Assembly: GCF_000719115.1 (NCBI RefSeq)
Contig: NZ_JOEA01000011.1
Coordinates: 186,001 to 250,000, forward strand
Direction of reading: 5' to 3'
Length of the DNA: 64,000 nt
Source of the DNA: Lentzea albidocapillata
Lineage (GTDB): Bacteria > Actinomycetota > Actinomycetes > Mycobacteriales > Pseudonocardiaceae
The position numbers and the translations under genes are program-made. Below, one piece after another: positions 7,967 to 15,791 of this stretch. Under the pieces are notes generated by a model. It had not been told where the DNA came from. It saw only the letters and a list, made by a program, of their open reading frames with translations, and did not search any database. How positions within the stretch are numbered: position 1 is the first letter of the stretch; each line of letters starts with the position of its first letter.

Positions 7967-9403
7967 ATGCTCCCACCAGGTGGACGTATATCCGGTGCCA
8001 GGCTCGCCCGACTGCTGGGTGAATGGCGCCGTGGCGGGGCCCGGCAGTCCGTCGTTGATCTCGTCGCGGCACTGAAACTGCTGGTCGCGGACGGACGGCT
8101 GCCCGTCGGGACCCGGCTGCCGTCCGAGCGCGAGCTCACCGAGGCGCTGCCCGTGAGCCGCACCACCATCACCGCCGCACTGGACCAGCTGCGGGCCGAG
8201 GGGGTCGTGCAGTCGCGGCGCGGCGCCGGGTCGTGGATCAACGGGCCGGTCGGTGCCGGAGGCGGAATCACCGGTGCCGACGACACGCTGATCGACCTGT
8301 CCCGCGCCGCGCCGCGCGCGTTGCCGTCGGTGCGGCTGGCCATGGACGTCGCGCTGGGCCAGATGCCGGAGCACCTCGCGTCGCACGGGTACGACGAACG
8401 GGGGCTCCCGGTGCTGCGGCAGCGGATCGCCGACCGTTACGCGGCTCGGGGGCTGCCGACGTCGCCCGACCAGATCGTGGTGACGTCCGGAGCGCAGCAC
8501 GCGTGGGCGTTGGTGCTGCGGCTCTTCGTCGGGCCCGGCGACCGGGTGCTGGTGGAGCAGCCGAGCTACCCCAACTCGCTGGAGGCGGTGCGGGCGTCGT
8601 TCGGCATCCCGGTGCCCGTGCCGATGCTGACCGACGGCTGGGACCTGGACGGGTTCGAGGCCGCCCTGCGGCAGGCCGGCCCCCGTTTGGCCTATCTGAT
8701 TCCGGACTTCCAGAACCCGACCGGACTGCGGATGTCGTCCGAGTCGAGGGAAAAGCTTTCCGCCGTGCTGCGCAAAGCGCGTACTCCCCTGGTCGTCGAC
8801 GAGACTTTGGTGGAACTTGCGCTGGACTCCGCCGAAGCGCCGTTGCCGATGGCCGCGTTCGGCGGAGATTCGGTGGTCACACTGGGATCCGCGAGCAAGT
8901 CGCACTGGGGCGGGCTGCGGATCGGGTGGATCAGGGCGTCCGCGGAGATCGTGCACCGGTTGCTGTCGACGCGGGCGGCGATCGACCTGGGTACCCCGGT
9001 GTTCGAGCAGCTCGTGCTGGCCGCGTTACTGGAGTCTCCGGAAAGCGTTCTGAGGCAACGGCGTGAGGAGGCCCTGGAGCAACGGGACGTGGCGGTCGCC
9101 GCGTTGCGGGAACATTGTCCACAATGGACGTTCGAGGTGCCGGCCGGCGGGCTGGGGGTGTGGTGCACGCTCGACGGCCCGGTGAGCACGCGCATCGCGG
9201 TGGTGGCGCAGAACCACGGCCTGCGGCTCGTCCCAGGTCCCCGGTTCGCGGTGCACGGCGGGTGTGAGCAGATGCTCCGAGTGCCGTACACGCAGTCACC
9301 CGAAGTGCTCCGAGAAGCCATAGCCCGTTTGGGTGTGGTGGCTGCATCTCTTGCAGGCACAGGGTTTCGGGCGGATGCCGACCTGTCGCTGCCGGTCGCG
9401 TGA
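7967..9403 (+). CDS. MocR/PdxR-type GntR regulator with aminotransferase-like domain
   Basis: A 478-residue regulator. Residues about 20-95 are a GntR winged helix (LKLLVADGRLPVGTRLPSERELTEALPVSRTTITAALDQLRAEGVV). Residues about 120-470 are a fold-type I aminotransferase domain with SYPNSLEAV, FQNPTGLRM and the PLP-lysine region SASKSHWGGLRIGW. Such proteins sense PLP or amino-acid aldimines and regulate pyridoxine or transport genes. The gene is divergent from yczE with a palindromic operator at its start. ATG 7967 is used because upstream codons run through the operator. Confidence 0.92.
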   Translation: MLPPGGRISGARLARLLGEWRRGGARQSVVDLVAALKLLVADGRLPVGTRLPSERELTEALPVSRTTITAALDQLRAEGVVQSRRGAGSWINGPVGAGGGITGADDTLIDLSRAAPRALPSVRLAMDVALGQMPEHLASHGYDERGLPVLRQRIADRYAARGLPTSPDQIVVTSGAQHAWALVLRLFVGPGDRVLVEQPSYPNSLEAVRASFGIPVPVPMLTDGWDLDGFEAALRQAGPRLAYLIPDFQNPTGLRMSSESREKLSAVLRKARTPLVVDETLVELALDSAEAPLPMAAFGGDSVVTLGSASKSHWGGLRIGWIRASAEIVHRLLSTRAAIDLGTPVFEQLVLAALLESPESVLRQRREEALEQRDVAVAALREHCPQWTFEVPAGGLGVWCTLDGPVSTRIAVVAQNHGLRLVPGPRFAVHGGCEQMLRVPYTQSPEVLREAIARLGVVAASLAGTGFRADADLSLPVA

Positions 9404-9409
9404 AACACG

Positions 9410-9445
9410 TCGGCCCGGTCTCCCGCAGCGGGGGAGACCGGGCCG
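9410..9445. terminator. Terminator after mocR
   Basis: A 14-bp stem (9411-9424 with 9432-9445) with a 7-nt loop, starting 8 bp after the mocR stop. First of four successive hairpins in this gap. Confidence 0.8.
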
Positions 9446-9465
9446 ACGAACTTGCCAACGAGAGG

Positions 9466-9590
9466 CCTGCGGCGGGGGACGTCCCAGGGATTGACGTCCC
9501 CCGTCCGCAGGTTTCCCGTGCGGTCCGAGACTGCGGGGGCAGCGCGGCTCTCGGACCAGACCCGACCTGCCAGGGCGCGGTTGGCAGGTC
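9466..9590. other. Three further consecutive hairpins in the mocR / exported-protein gap
   Basis: Stem-loops at 9466-9511 (18 bp, one bulge, 9-nt loop), 9522-9557 (9 bp capped by an inner CTGC/GCAG helix) and 9564-9590 (9 bp). No coding sequence is supported in 9404-9700. They may be stacked bidirectional terminators between convergent genes or a structured RNA. Confidence 0.6.
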
Positions 9591-9700
9591 AGGAAGACTG
9601 GGGGTTCCTTGCGTACAACGGGAAATAAGAGGAGGAGTTACTGGCGCGACGGAACGAGAGGGTCACAAATCGCGCAGAGGGCAGACTGGTCCTGTCGGAC

Positions 9701-10501
9701 TCAGTCGGGTGACGTGCTGGGCAGGCCCGGAATGCTGCCGGGCTCAGTGCCGTCGCGACGCTCCCCGACCGACCACGTGGCGGGCGGGAAGAGCGAGTTG
9801 TGCGACGTCAGAACGGCGAGCACGCCGCGCGTGCCGCCGGAGTTGTCGGTGTGGCCGGACGACACGGAGGCCGTCGCGACCACGGGAGCCTGCTGCGGTG
9901 CGGGCAGCGGCATGTCCGGTCCGGGAGTCGACCAGGTGTAGTCGCTCGCCGGCGTGGGTTCGGTCTTCACGGGAGCGGGCACCGGAAGGTCAGGCAGGAG
10001 CGGCACGGCCTTCTTGGCCACCAGGACGGGCACGGGTGGCGCGGGAGGCGGCGGCGGGAGTGCGGCGGCGAGTCTCGCGGCTACCTTGGCGGCGCGGACC
10101 TTGGCCTTGGCCGCGATGACCTCGGGCGGCGCCTCGTTCGAGACCGTGCCCGAGCGCGAGTTGCTGTGCGAACCGCCGGTGAAGTCGAGGACCGGGCCCT
10201 CGTCGGGCTCTTCCTGGGCCTCTTCCTGGGGCTCTTCTTCCGGCTTCGTCAGGACCGGCGGCGGGACGAACTTCTCCTGCTGCTGCTGCTCGGCCACCGA
10301 CGCGGTGAAGGCCTTCGCCCATTCGGCGGGATCCTCGAGCAGCTGCGGGACTTCGGCGGCGGCCTCGGTGGTGATCTCGACGGCCGGGGGTTCCTCGGGA
10401 CTGGCGGACGCGGACGTGCCGCTCAGCAGCCAGGCGGCGGCGGTGAGCCCGCCGAGGGCAGCGGTCCGCAGCAGCAGTGCACCAACTCCACCAACTGCCA
10501 C
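9701..10501 (-). CDS. Proline-rich exported or membrane-anchored protein
   Basis: A 266-residue protein. One hydrophobic N-terminal segment (about residues 5-33: VGALLLRTAALGGLTAAAWLLSGTSASAS) looks like a signal peptide ending in A-S-A-S. Then come an acidic region (about 35-110, EEPQEEAQEEPDEG), an Ala/Lys helix (about 128-148) and a Pro/Val-rich tail. No enzyme motif. It starts at a GTG and is divergent from the subtilase gene. It looks like an actinomycete cell-surface or spore-associated protein; function unknown. Confidence 0.65.
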   Translation of the reverse strand: MAVGGVGALLLRTAALGGLTAAAWLLSGTSASASPEEPPAVEITTEAAAEVPQLLEDPAEWAKAFTASVAEQQQQEKFVPPPVLTKPEEEPQEEAQEEPDEGPVLDFTGGSHSNSRSGTVSNEAPPEVIAAKAKVRAAKVAARLAAALPPPPPAPPVPVLVAKKAVPLLPDLPVPAPVKTEPTPASDYTWSTPGPDMPLPAPQQAPVVATASVSSGHTDNSGGTRGVLAVLTSHNSLFPPATWSVGERRDGTEPGSIPGLPSTSPD

Positions 10502-10747
10502 AGGATCACCACCCGTCCACCGTTTCGGGTCACCCTCAACGCACAGCGCGCCGTCGGAGGTCGACGTAGAGCTATGTCTAGCACCGGTGAGTGACTTTGC
10601 GAACCCACTCGGCGCGAAACACCCGGAAGGGCGGTCTCGTGCGGCTGTCCGTGTTGCCCTGATCAGGCATGAACACCGTCCGTGTCGTCATCGGATCGAG
10701 TGACATTGCGCGTCGGTCCCGTGTGGACCGTGTCGCGGCGGGGGATC

Positions 10748-11596
10748 GTGTCCGATGTGGACGCGCCCAAGCAGGTCAACAGCCTCTCTGAGCTGGTCGA
10801 TCACGCCTCCGCCGAACTCGGTCCGGTGGTCGTGCACGATCCAGCCGGTCCAAACGAGTGCTTGCTCCGTTCGGGGGAACTGGTCGTGCTGCCAGTGGAC
10901 GCACCCACTGTGCGCAAGCGTTTGCGAGGCGTCTACTCGCACGAGGAGATTGCTTCGGGTGCCATTCGCATGTACCTGAAAGCGTCCGAACGAGCGCGCG
11001 TCGTCGAGGTGGCCAAAGAGGTCGGTGCCACCCCGAACCACGTCCACTTCGCCTGTCCGATCATGATCGGCACCTCCCGGCCGGTGATCGGCGAGCGCCT
11101 CCCGGAACTGCTGGGCGAGGGCACGGTCGCGTTGCTCGACACCCCTCTCGACGCCCCGCACGGCGCGTTGGTCGCCGGTGTCCTCCGCCACCACGGCGCC
11201 TCGGTGCGCCCGTTCCCCGTCCTGGGCGCCTCGGGCTTCGGCGACGACCTCACCCTCGCCGCCGCGTTGCGCGCCACCCGCGACCTGCCGGTGGTGCTGG
11301 TCGCGTCCGGCACCTACTCGTTCGACGACCTGTGCCCGCCGGTCCTGGCCGGCTGCGGCGGCAACGTGGTGGCCGCGGCGGGCAACGGCGGTTCCGAACG
11401 TCCGTGGTGGCCTGCGGCCTTGCCCTCGGTGACGGCGGTGGGTGCTTCGGCCGCCTTCTCGGGTCGTGGGCCCTGGGTGGACGTGGTGGCGTCCGGGGTC
11501 GACGTGCCGGCCACGGTCGGCACCTCTCAGCTGCTCTGCACCGGCACGTCGTTCGCCGCCGCCCTGCACGCCGCCACCCTCGTGCCGGTGCCGTAA
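10748..11596 (+). CDS. Miniature subtilisin-like (S8) peptidase
   Basis: A 282-residue protein with an uncharacterised N-terminal region (1-120) and a compact S8 core. Candidate catalytic residues are D131 in VALLDT, H138 in PHGALVAGVL, oxyanion N213 in AAAGNGG and S268 in GTSFAAA. Asp and His are only 7 residues apart, against about 32 in subtilisin, so the usual intervening strands are missing. No signal peptide is visible, so it may act in the cytoplasm. GTG 10748 follows GCGGGGGATC and avoids a rare-codon extension from GTG 10682. It converges on, and overlaps by 70 bp, the CHAT protease gene, which suggests a joint module. Confidence 0.72.
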   Translation: MSDVDAPKQVNSLSELVDHASAELGPVVVHDPAGPNECLLRSGELVVLPVDAPTVRKRLRGVYSHEEIASGAIRMYLKASERARVVEVAKEVGATPNHVHFACPIMIGTSRPVIGERLPELLGEGTVALLDTPLDAPHGALVAGVLRHHGASVRPFPVLGASGFGDDLTLAAALRATRDLPVVLVASGTYSFDDLCPPVLAGCGGNVVAAAGNGGSERPWWPAALPSVTAVGASAAFSGRGPWVDVVASGVDVPATVGTSQLLCTGTSFAAALHAATLVPVP

Positions 11597-13560
11597 CAGC
11601 TGAAGCCCAGGTGGGCGACGGCCCGCGCGGCTTCGGCGGGGTGGCCGATGAGGCGGTGGACCTCGGCCATGGCCGCGCCGACCCGCGCGTCCGGCACCGG
11701 CAGCACGCTCGCGATCACCGTCCTGGTGCCGGCGTCGAGGAACGCGCGGGCGAGGCCCGACTCGCATGCCGACAGGACGACCGTCTCGGGCGGGTGCGCG
11801 ATCCTCGCGATGTCGTAGCCGTAGAGCGGGCCGTCCCGCAGGTCGAGGTGGGAGAACAGCGGGTTGTCCGGATGGACGTGTCCGTGCGCCGCGATGTGCA
11901 CGATCCCGGCGCCGTCCAGTTGCGCCAAGGCTGATTCCACTGTGGACTCCACGATCGTGCCGCCGTGTTCCTGGTGCAGTGCGGGCACTTCGTCGTGGGA
12001 CAGGCCGGGACCGGTGACCCAGAGCCGGTGACCGCCGCGGGCGGACGGCCTCCACCGGCTCAACGACGGAATGACGTGAACCCGTCGGCCGAGCGCCGCC
12101 CACGGCATCTCGTGGAGCACCCCGTCGGGGATGACGACGACCTCCTCCGCGTCCGGCAGCAGGTCGGTGGTGACGGTGCGCCCGGCTCGCAGTGCGAGCT
12201 TCGCGGTGCGGACGAGTTCGGAGGGGTCGGGAACCACGCGCATCCGAGCACGTCCGTCGACGAGCGTGACGGCCTTCATCTGTCCTTCATGGACGATGAA
12301 GCTGATCAGCGGCAGGCCCGTCGGCGCCGTGCTCGTGCTCGCGCTTCTCCTGGAGGAGAGGGTCAGCCTCCGGACGTTCCGCTCCAACGCCTCCAGCGGC
12401 AGTCCGAACGCCTTCGCCCGGCGTAGGTCGGTGAGGGCCTGGGCGAGCCCGGGATCGTTGGGAGGCAAGGGAACCGAGGTCCGGTGTTGCTCTGACCAGT
12501 GCAGCACTTCGCGAGCCGTCGTGGCGAGCCCGAGCGCGTGCCGGGTCAGTTCGCGTCGCGGCCAGTCGCCGTGGTGCTCGTCGAGCACATTCAAGCCCGC
12601 CCGGCACGCGGCCAGCGCACCTCGCCGATCGGACCGCCGGGCCTGAGCGAGCCACCCGAGCGCCCGTGTCTGGGCAGGCCCGCGAAACCGATGCGCCGCA
12701 ACGGCATCGAGCTTCCCGGCCGCCAGCATGAACTCGGCGTCCGTGCCGCCGTGCCGGATCGCCGGAGCAGGATCGCCGTCGCGCAACGCACAGCGCGCGC
12801 TCAGCACCGCCAGCTCGGGCACGTGCCGATCGCACCGCCGCAGCAACTCCATCGCGGGCGCCAGCACCCGTCGTGCGTCCGCCGTCAACCCGGCCGCGAG
12901 CAGCGCCTCGGCCCTGTCCACGAGCGCCTCCGGCCGGCTCGCCGAGTCGAGACCGGCCTTCGCGGCCTCCTCGTACCTGCGCAGGGCGAGCGGCAGGTCG
13001 CCCGCGAGCATCGCGACGAATCCCCTGTTGTGCAGGCACATCGCCGCCCTGCCCGGCTCATCCAGCGCCCGCAGCAGCGTCTGCGCCGCCCTGAAGTCGG
13101 CCTCGGCGGACGTCAGCCTGGTCGCGTTGCAGCGGGCGATTCCGCGCCCGATCAGCGCGTTGGCCAGCCATCTCTCGTCGCCGTACCTGCGCAACTCCCG
13201 GACGACCGCGGTGAGTTCGGCGATCGCCAGCCGGGGCTCGGCGTCCTGGCAGAGGTGCAGCCCCCGCAGGCACCTGGCCCGAGCCAGCTCCTTGCCGCGC
13301 AACCGGGGTGTCGCGAGGTCGAGGTGCTGAAGGCTCCGCTTGCGGCGGCCCCGGTCCAGCTCGATCCACGCGAGCGTGAGGTGGAACCGCGCCTCGCCGC
13401 TGAGCCGCAGCCCACGCCGGGCGAACCGGGCGGCGACGTCGAGGTGGCCGAGTTCCACGTGGGCGACGCTGAGGTCGTGCAGGGCGTCGGCGCGCTGTGC
13501 CCTGGTGCCGCGGACCTCGGTCGTCGCGATGGTGGCCCGCGGGTCGGCGCTGGCGCTCAC
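11527..13560 (-). CDS. TPR-CHAT cysteine protease
   Basis: A 677-residue protein. About residues 1-390 are a tetratricopeptide-like solenoid (repeated pairs such as HDLSVAHVELGHLDVAARFARRGL and CLHNRGFVAMLAGDLPLALRRYEEAA). The C-terminal CHAT domain carries the His/Cys dyad: H559 in HIAAHGHVHPDNPLFSHL and C599 in VVLSACESGLA. CHAT is the caspase-like family of separase and of TPR-CHAT (Craspase) effectors, cleaving specific proteins on a cue. The GTG start overlaps the stop of the preceding small gene (GTGA), giving the order sigma, small protein, CHAT. The 3' end overlaps the convergent subtilase. Confidence 0.88.
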   Translation of the reverse strand: MSASADPRATIATTEVRGTRAQRADALHDLSVAHVELGHLDVAARFARRGLRLSGEARFHLTLAWIELDRGRRKRSLQHLDLATPRLRGKELARARCLRGLHLCQDAEPRLAIAELTAVVRELRRYGDERWLANALIGRGIARCNATRLTSAEADFRAAQTLLRALDEPGRAAMCLHNRGFVAMLAGDLPLALRRYEEAAKAGLDSASRPEALVDRAEALLAAGLTADARRVLAPAMELLRRCDRHVPELAVLSARCALRDGDPAPAIRHGGTDAEFMLAAGKLDAVAAHRFRGPAQTRALGWLAQARRSDRRGALAACRAGLNVLDEHHGDWPRRELTRHALGLATTAREVLHWSEQHRTSVPLPPNDPGLAQALTDLRRAKAFGLPLEALERNVRRLTLSSRRSASTSTAPTGLPLISFIVHEGQMKAVTLVDGRARMRVVPDPSELVRTAKLALRAGRTVTTDLLPDAEEVVVIPDGVLHEMPWAALGRRVHVIPSLSRWRPSARGGHRLWVTGPGLSHDEVPALHQEHGGTIVESTVESALAQLDGAGIVHIAAHGHVHPDNPLFSHLDLRDGPLYGYDIARIAHPPETVVLSACESGLARAFLDAGTRTVIASVLPVPDARVGAAMAEVHRLIGHPAEAARAVAHLGFSCYGTGTRVAACRAAANDVPVQSS

Positions 13561-13916
13561 GCGACGAACCAGCCGGTCGTGAGACCCAGGCCGGGCACGG
13601 TCACGCACACCGGGCCTGGCTTGATGGTCGCGCGGAACCAGCCCTCGGGATCCGGTCGCAGTGCCTGGACGCCGGACGGCGAGTGGATCTCGACGGCGAG
13701 GCCGCTGTCGTCCAGCACGCCGGTGAGGTGGCCGGGGTCGAGCTGCAGATGCAGGCGGCCGGTGCCGAGGTGGAACACGAGCTGGCAGGACGGCCCACGG
13801 ACCGGTTCGTCCACAGGGGCCATCGGTTCGAGGCCGGTCGGGCGCGGCGTGAGGGCGGGCGGCGGGGTGTCCGAGCTGAACAGACCGGCGATCTCGTCGA
13901 GCAGCGAGTCCCTCAT
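13557..13916 (-). CDS. Small beta-rich protein of the sigma/CHAT operon
   Basis: A 119-residue protein with a helical N-terminus (MRDSLLDEIAGLFSSD), a Pro-rich linker and a beta-rich C-terminal domain (about 45-119; CQLVFHLGTGRLHLQLDPGHLTGVLDD...GWFRATIKPGPVCVTVPG) that resembles carboxypeptidase-regulatory or transthyretin-like sandwiches. It lies between the sigma gene and the CHAT gene, has a perfect AGGAGGTG ribosome site, and is translationally coupled to CHAT. It could be the sensor, anti-sigma partner or CHAT substrate; none of these can be decided from sequence. Confidence 0.75.
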   Translation of the reverse strand: MRDSLLDEIAGLFSSDTPPPALTPRPTGLEPMAPVDEPVRGPSCQLVFHLGTGRLHLQLDPGHLTGVLDDSGLAVEIHSPSGVQALRPDPEGWFRATIKPGPVCVTVPGLGLTTGWFVA

Positions 13917-13971
13917 CGCGCACCTCCTGAGTCGAGCAGGCTGTGGACAACTGGCTGGGGCGGGGCGTCGT

Positions 13972-14502
13972 TCACCGCAGGTCCCCCACCTTCCGTCGCA
14001 GGTCAGCGAGGCAACGGCTGCGCGTGGAACCAACGCTCCCCAGCTTCATCCCCAGGGCGTCGGCAACCTGTGCATAACTCAGTTCGGGGCTGTGGGCAGC
14101 GATCCTCAGCAGCCGCTGGCAGCGCTCGTTCAAGGTCATCAGCGCGGACCACAACCGGCGCTGCCGATCATGGGTGATGGCGACCTCGTCGGGGGACGGC
14201 AGGACGGACACCGGCTCCCAGAGGTCGTAGGAGACCTCACGGCCGCGCGTGCGCAGGACCGCTATCGACTGGCGCGTGGCGGTACGGACCAGCCAGGTCG
14301 CCAGGTGGTCCGGTTCTCTCAGGCGGGTGAGGTGTTCAGCCAGGCAGAGCCAGGTGCACTGGTACACGTCGGCGGCGTCGGTCTGACTCAGGCGGAACGA
14401 TCTGGGCACCGACCAGACCAGGCGGGAGTAGCGGTCGACGAGGGCGTCCCAGCCGGAGAGACCGGAACGCCACGCGACGAGAACCTCAGTGTTCGAGTCC
14501 AT
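13972..14502 (-). CDS. ECF-type sigma-70 family sigma factor
   Basis: A 176-residue sigma factor with region 2 (about 15-80: WDALVDRYSRLVWSVPRSFRLSQTDAADVYQCTWLCLAEHL...LATWLVRTATRQS) and region 4 (about 115-170: LMTLNERCQRLLRIAAHSPELSYAQVADALGMKLGSVGSTRSRCLADLRRKVG). No membrane anti-sigma gene is adjacent; instead it heads a unit with a small beta-rich protein and a CHAT protease, which suggests unusual post-translational control. The region upstream of its start holds DnaA-box-like repeats. Confidence 0.9.
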   Translation of the reverse strand: MDSNTEVLVAWRSGLSGWDALVDRYSRLVWSVPRSFRLSQTDAADVYQCTWLCLAEHLTRLREPDHLATWLVRTATRQSIAVLRTRGREVSYDLWEPVSVLPSPDEVAITHDRQRRLWSALMTLNERCQRLLRIAAHSPELSYAQVADALGMKLGSVGSTRSRCLADLRRKVGDLR

Positions 14503-14555
14503 GCCATTTGGAGTCGAACTCCGGGTCTGCGGCTCCGCAGCTCACCCGAAAGTGG

Positions 14556-14599
14556 GTTGTCCACAGTTGTGGAGGAACTCATCCACACCTGTGGACAAC
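14556..14599. repeat. 18-bp inverted repeat containing DnaA-box-like motifs
   Basis: Arms 14556-14573 and 14582-14599 match at 17 of 18 positions around an 8-nt loop. TTGTCCACA (14557-14565) and its complement TGTGGACAA (14590-14598) equal the actinobacterial DnaA box, and TCATCCACA (14579-14587) is one base from the E. coli consensus. It is immediately 3' of dapC and 54 bp upstream of the sigma gene, so it may be the dapC terminator, a DnaA site, or both. Confidence 0.65.
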
Positions 14600-15762
14600 T
14601 ACAGCTTGTGGAGGCGCTCCACGGCTTCGTCGATCACGGCGTCCTGCTTGCAGAACGCGAACCGGATCAGGTGCTTCCACTGGTCGGGCCGGTCCGTGAA
14701 CACCTGCACCGGCACGGCCGCCACGCCGATCCGGGCGGGCAGGTCGCGGCACAGGGCCAGGCCGTCCGTGTAGCCCAACGGCCGGACGTCGGCGCAGATG
14801 AAGTAGGTGCCTTCGGACGAACGCACCTCGAAGCCGGCCGCGCGCAGACCCTCGGCCAGACGTGCGCGCTTGGACGCCAGCGAGTCCCGCAGCCCGGTGA
14901 CCCAGTCCAGTTCGGCGGTCAGGGCGTGGGCGACGGCGGGCTGGAACGGTGCGCCGCCGACGAAGGTCATGAACTGCTTGGCCGCGCGGACCGCCGAGAC
15001 CAGTTCGGCGGGGCCGCACACCCAGCCGATCTTCCAGCCAGTGCAGTTGAACGTCTTGCCGGCGCCGGAGATCGACAACGTCCGCGGCGCCATGCCCGGC
15101 AGCGAGGCCAGCGGGATGTGGACGAGTCCGTCGAACACCAGGTGCTCGTAGACCTCGTCGGTGATCGCGAGCAGGTCGTGCTCCACGCACAGGGAGGCGA
15201 TCGCTTGGAGCTCCTCCAAGCGGAACACCGTGCCGGTCGGGTTGTGCGGCGTGTTGACCAGGACGGCCCGAGTCCGCGGCGTCACGGCCGCGCGCAGGGC
15301 GTCGACGTCCAGCGCCAGCCGGCCGGAGGCGTCCTCGCGCAGGCCGACGGTCACCCGCGTCGCGCCGGCCAGGGCCACGGAGGCGGCGTACGAGTCGTAG
15401 TAGGGCTCGATCAGGATCACCTCGTCGCCGGCCTCGACCAGCGCCAGCAACGAGGCCGCGATCGCCTCGGTGGCGCCGACCGTCACCAGGACCTCGGTGT
15501 CCGGGTCGTAGGAGAGCCCGTACCGGGCGCGGTGTGCGGCGACGGCGCGGCGCAGCACCGGCATGCCCGGGCCGGGCGGGTACTGGTTCACCCCCGACGC
15601 GATCGCCGACTGGGCGGCCTGCAGCATCGACGACGGACCATCGGTGTCAGGGAAGCCCTGACCGAGGTTGACGGCGTCGTGCCGCACGGCCAGCGCCGTC
15701 ATCTCCGCGAAGATGGTCGACGTGAACGGCTGTAACCGGGGAACTAGCGCTGGTACCCGCAC
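14599..15762 (-). CDS. PLP-dependent aminotransferase, DapC/YbdL-like
   Basis: A 387-residue fold-type I aminotransferase. It has an N-terminal substrate segment (AVNLGQGFPDTDGP), NTPHNPTG, DEVYEHLVFDG, and the PLP-binding lysine in SGAGKTFNCTGWKIGW, with C-terminal RFAFCK. The closest known types are the actinobacterial N-succinyldiaminopimelate aminotransferase DapC (lysine/meso-DAP branch) and methionine/glutamine transaminases such as YbdL; sequence alone does not decide between them. It is divergent from the DUF445 gene. Confidence 0.88.
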   Translation of the reverse strand: MRVPALVPRLQPFTSTIFAEMTALAVRHDAVNLGQGFPDTDGPSSMLQAAQSAIASGVNQYPPGPGMPVLRRAVAAHRARYGLSYDPDTEVLVTVGATEAIAASLLALVEAGDEVILIEPYYDSYAASVALAGATRVTVGLREDASGRLALDVDALRAAVTPRTRAVLVNTPHNPTGTVFRLEELQAIASLCVEHDLLAITDEVYEHLVFDGLVHIPLASLPGMAPRTLSISGAGKTFNCTGWKIGWVCGPAELVSAVRAAKQFMTFVGGAPFQPAVAHALTAELDWVTGLRDSLASKRARLAEGLRAAGFEVRSSEGTYFICADVRPLGYTDGLALCRDLPARIGVAAVPVQVFTDRPDQWKHLIRFAFCKQDAVIDEAVERLHKL

Positions 15763-15791
15763 AACGCAGGATCTTCACGGACAATGGCGTC

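Noticed and set aside
10682..10747. Longer N-terminus for the miniature subtilase from GTG 10682
   Set aside because: The extra 22 codons include several codons rare in this genome (TCA, CGA, ACA) and lack a ribosome site, whereas GTG 10748 follows a G-rich site at proper distance.
14556..14599. Chromosomal replication origin
   Set aside because: Only three or four DnaA-box-like motifs, and no dnaA, dnaN, gyrB, rpmH or extended AT-rich region nearby.
12499..15735. A 1078-codon open frame on the plus strand
   Set aside because: It runs antisense to CHAT, the small protein, the sigma gene and the aminotransferase, which all have clear family motifs; the translation is Arg/Gly/Gln-rich and motif-free, a high-GC artefact.
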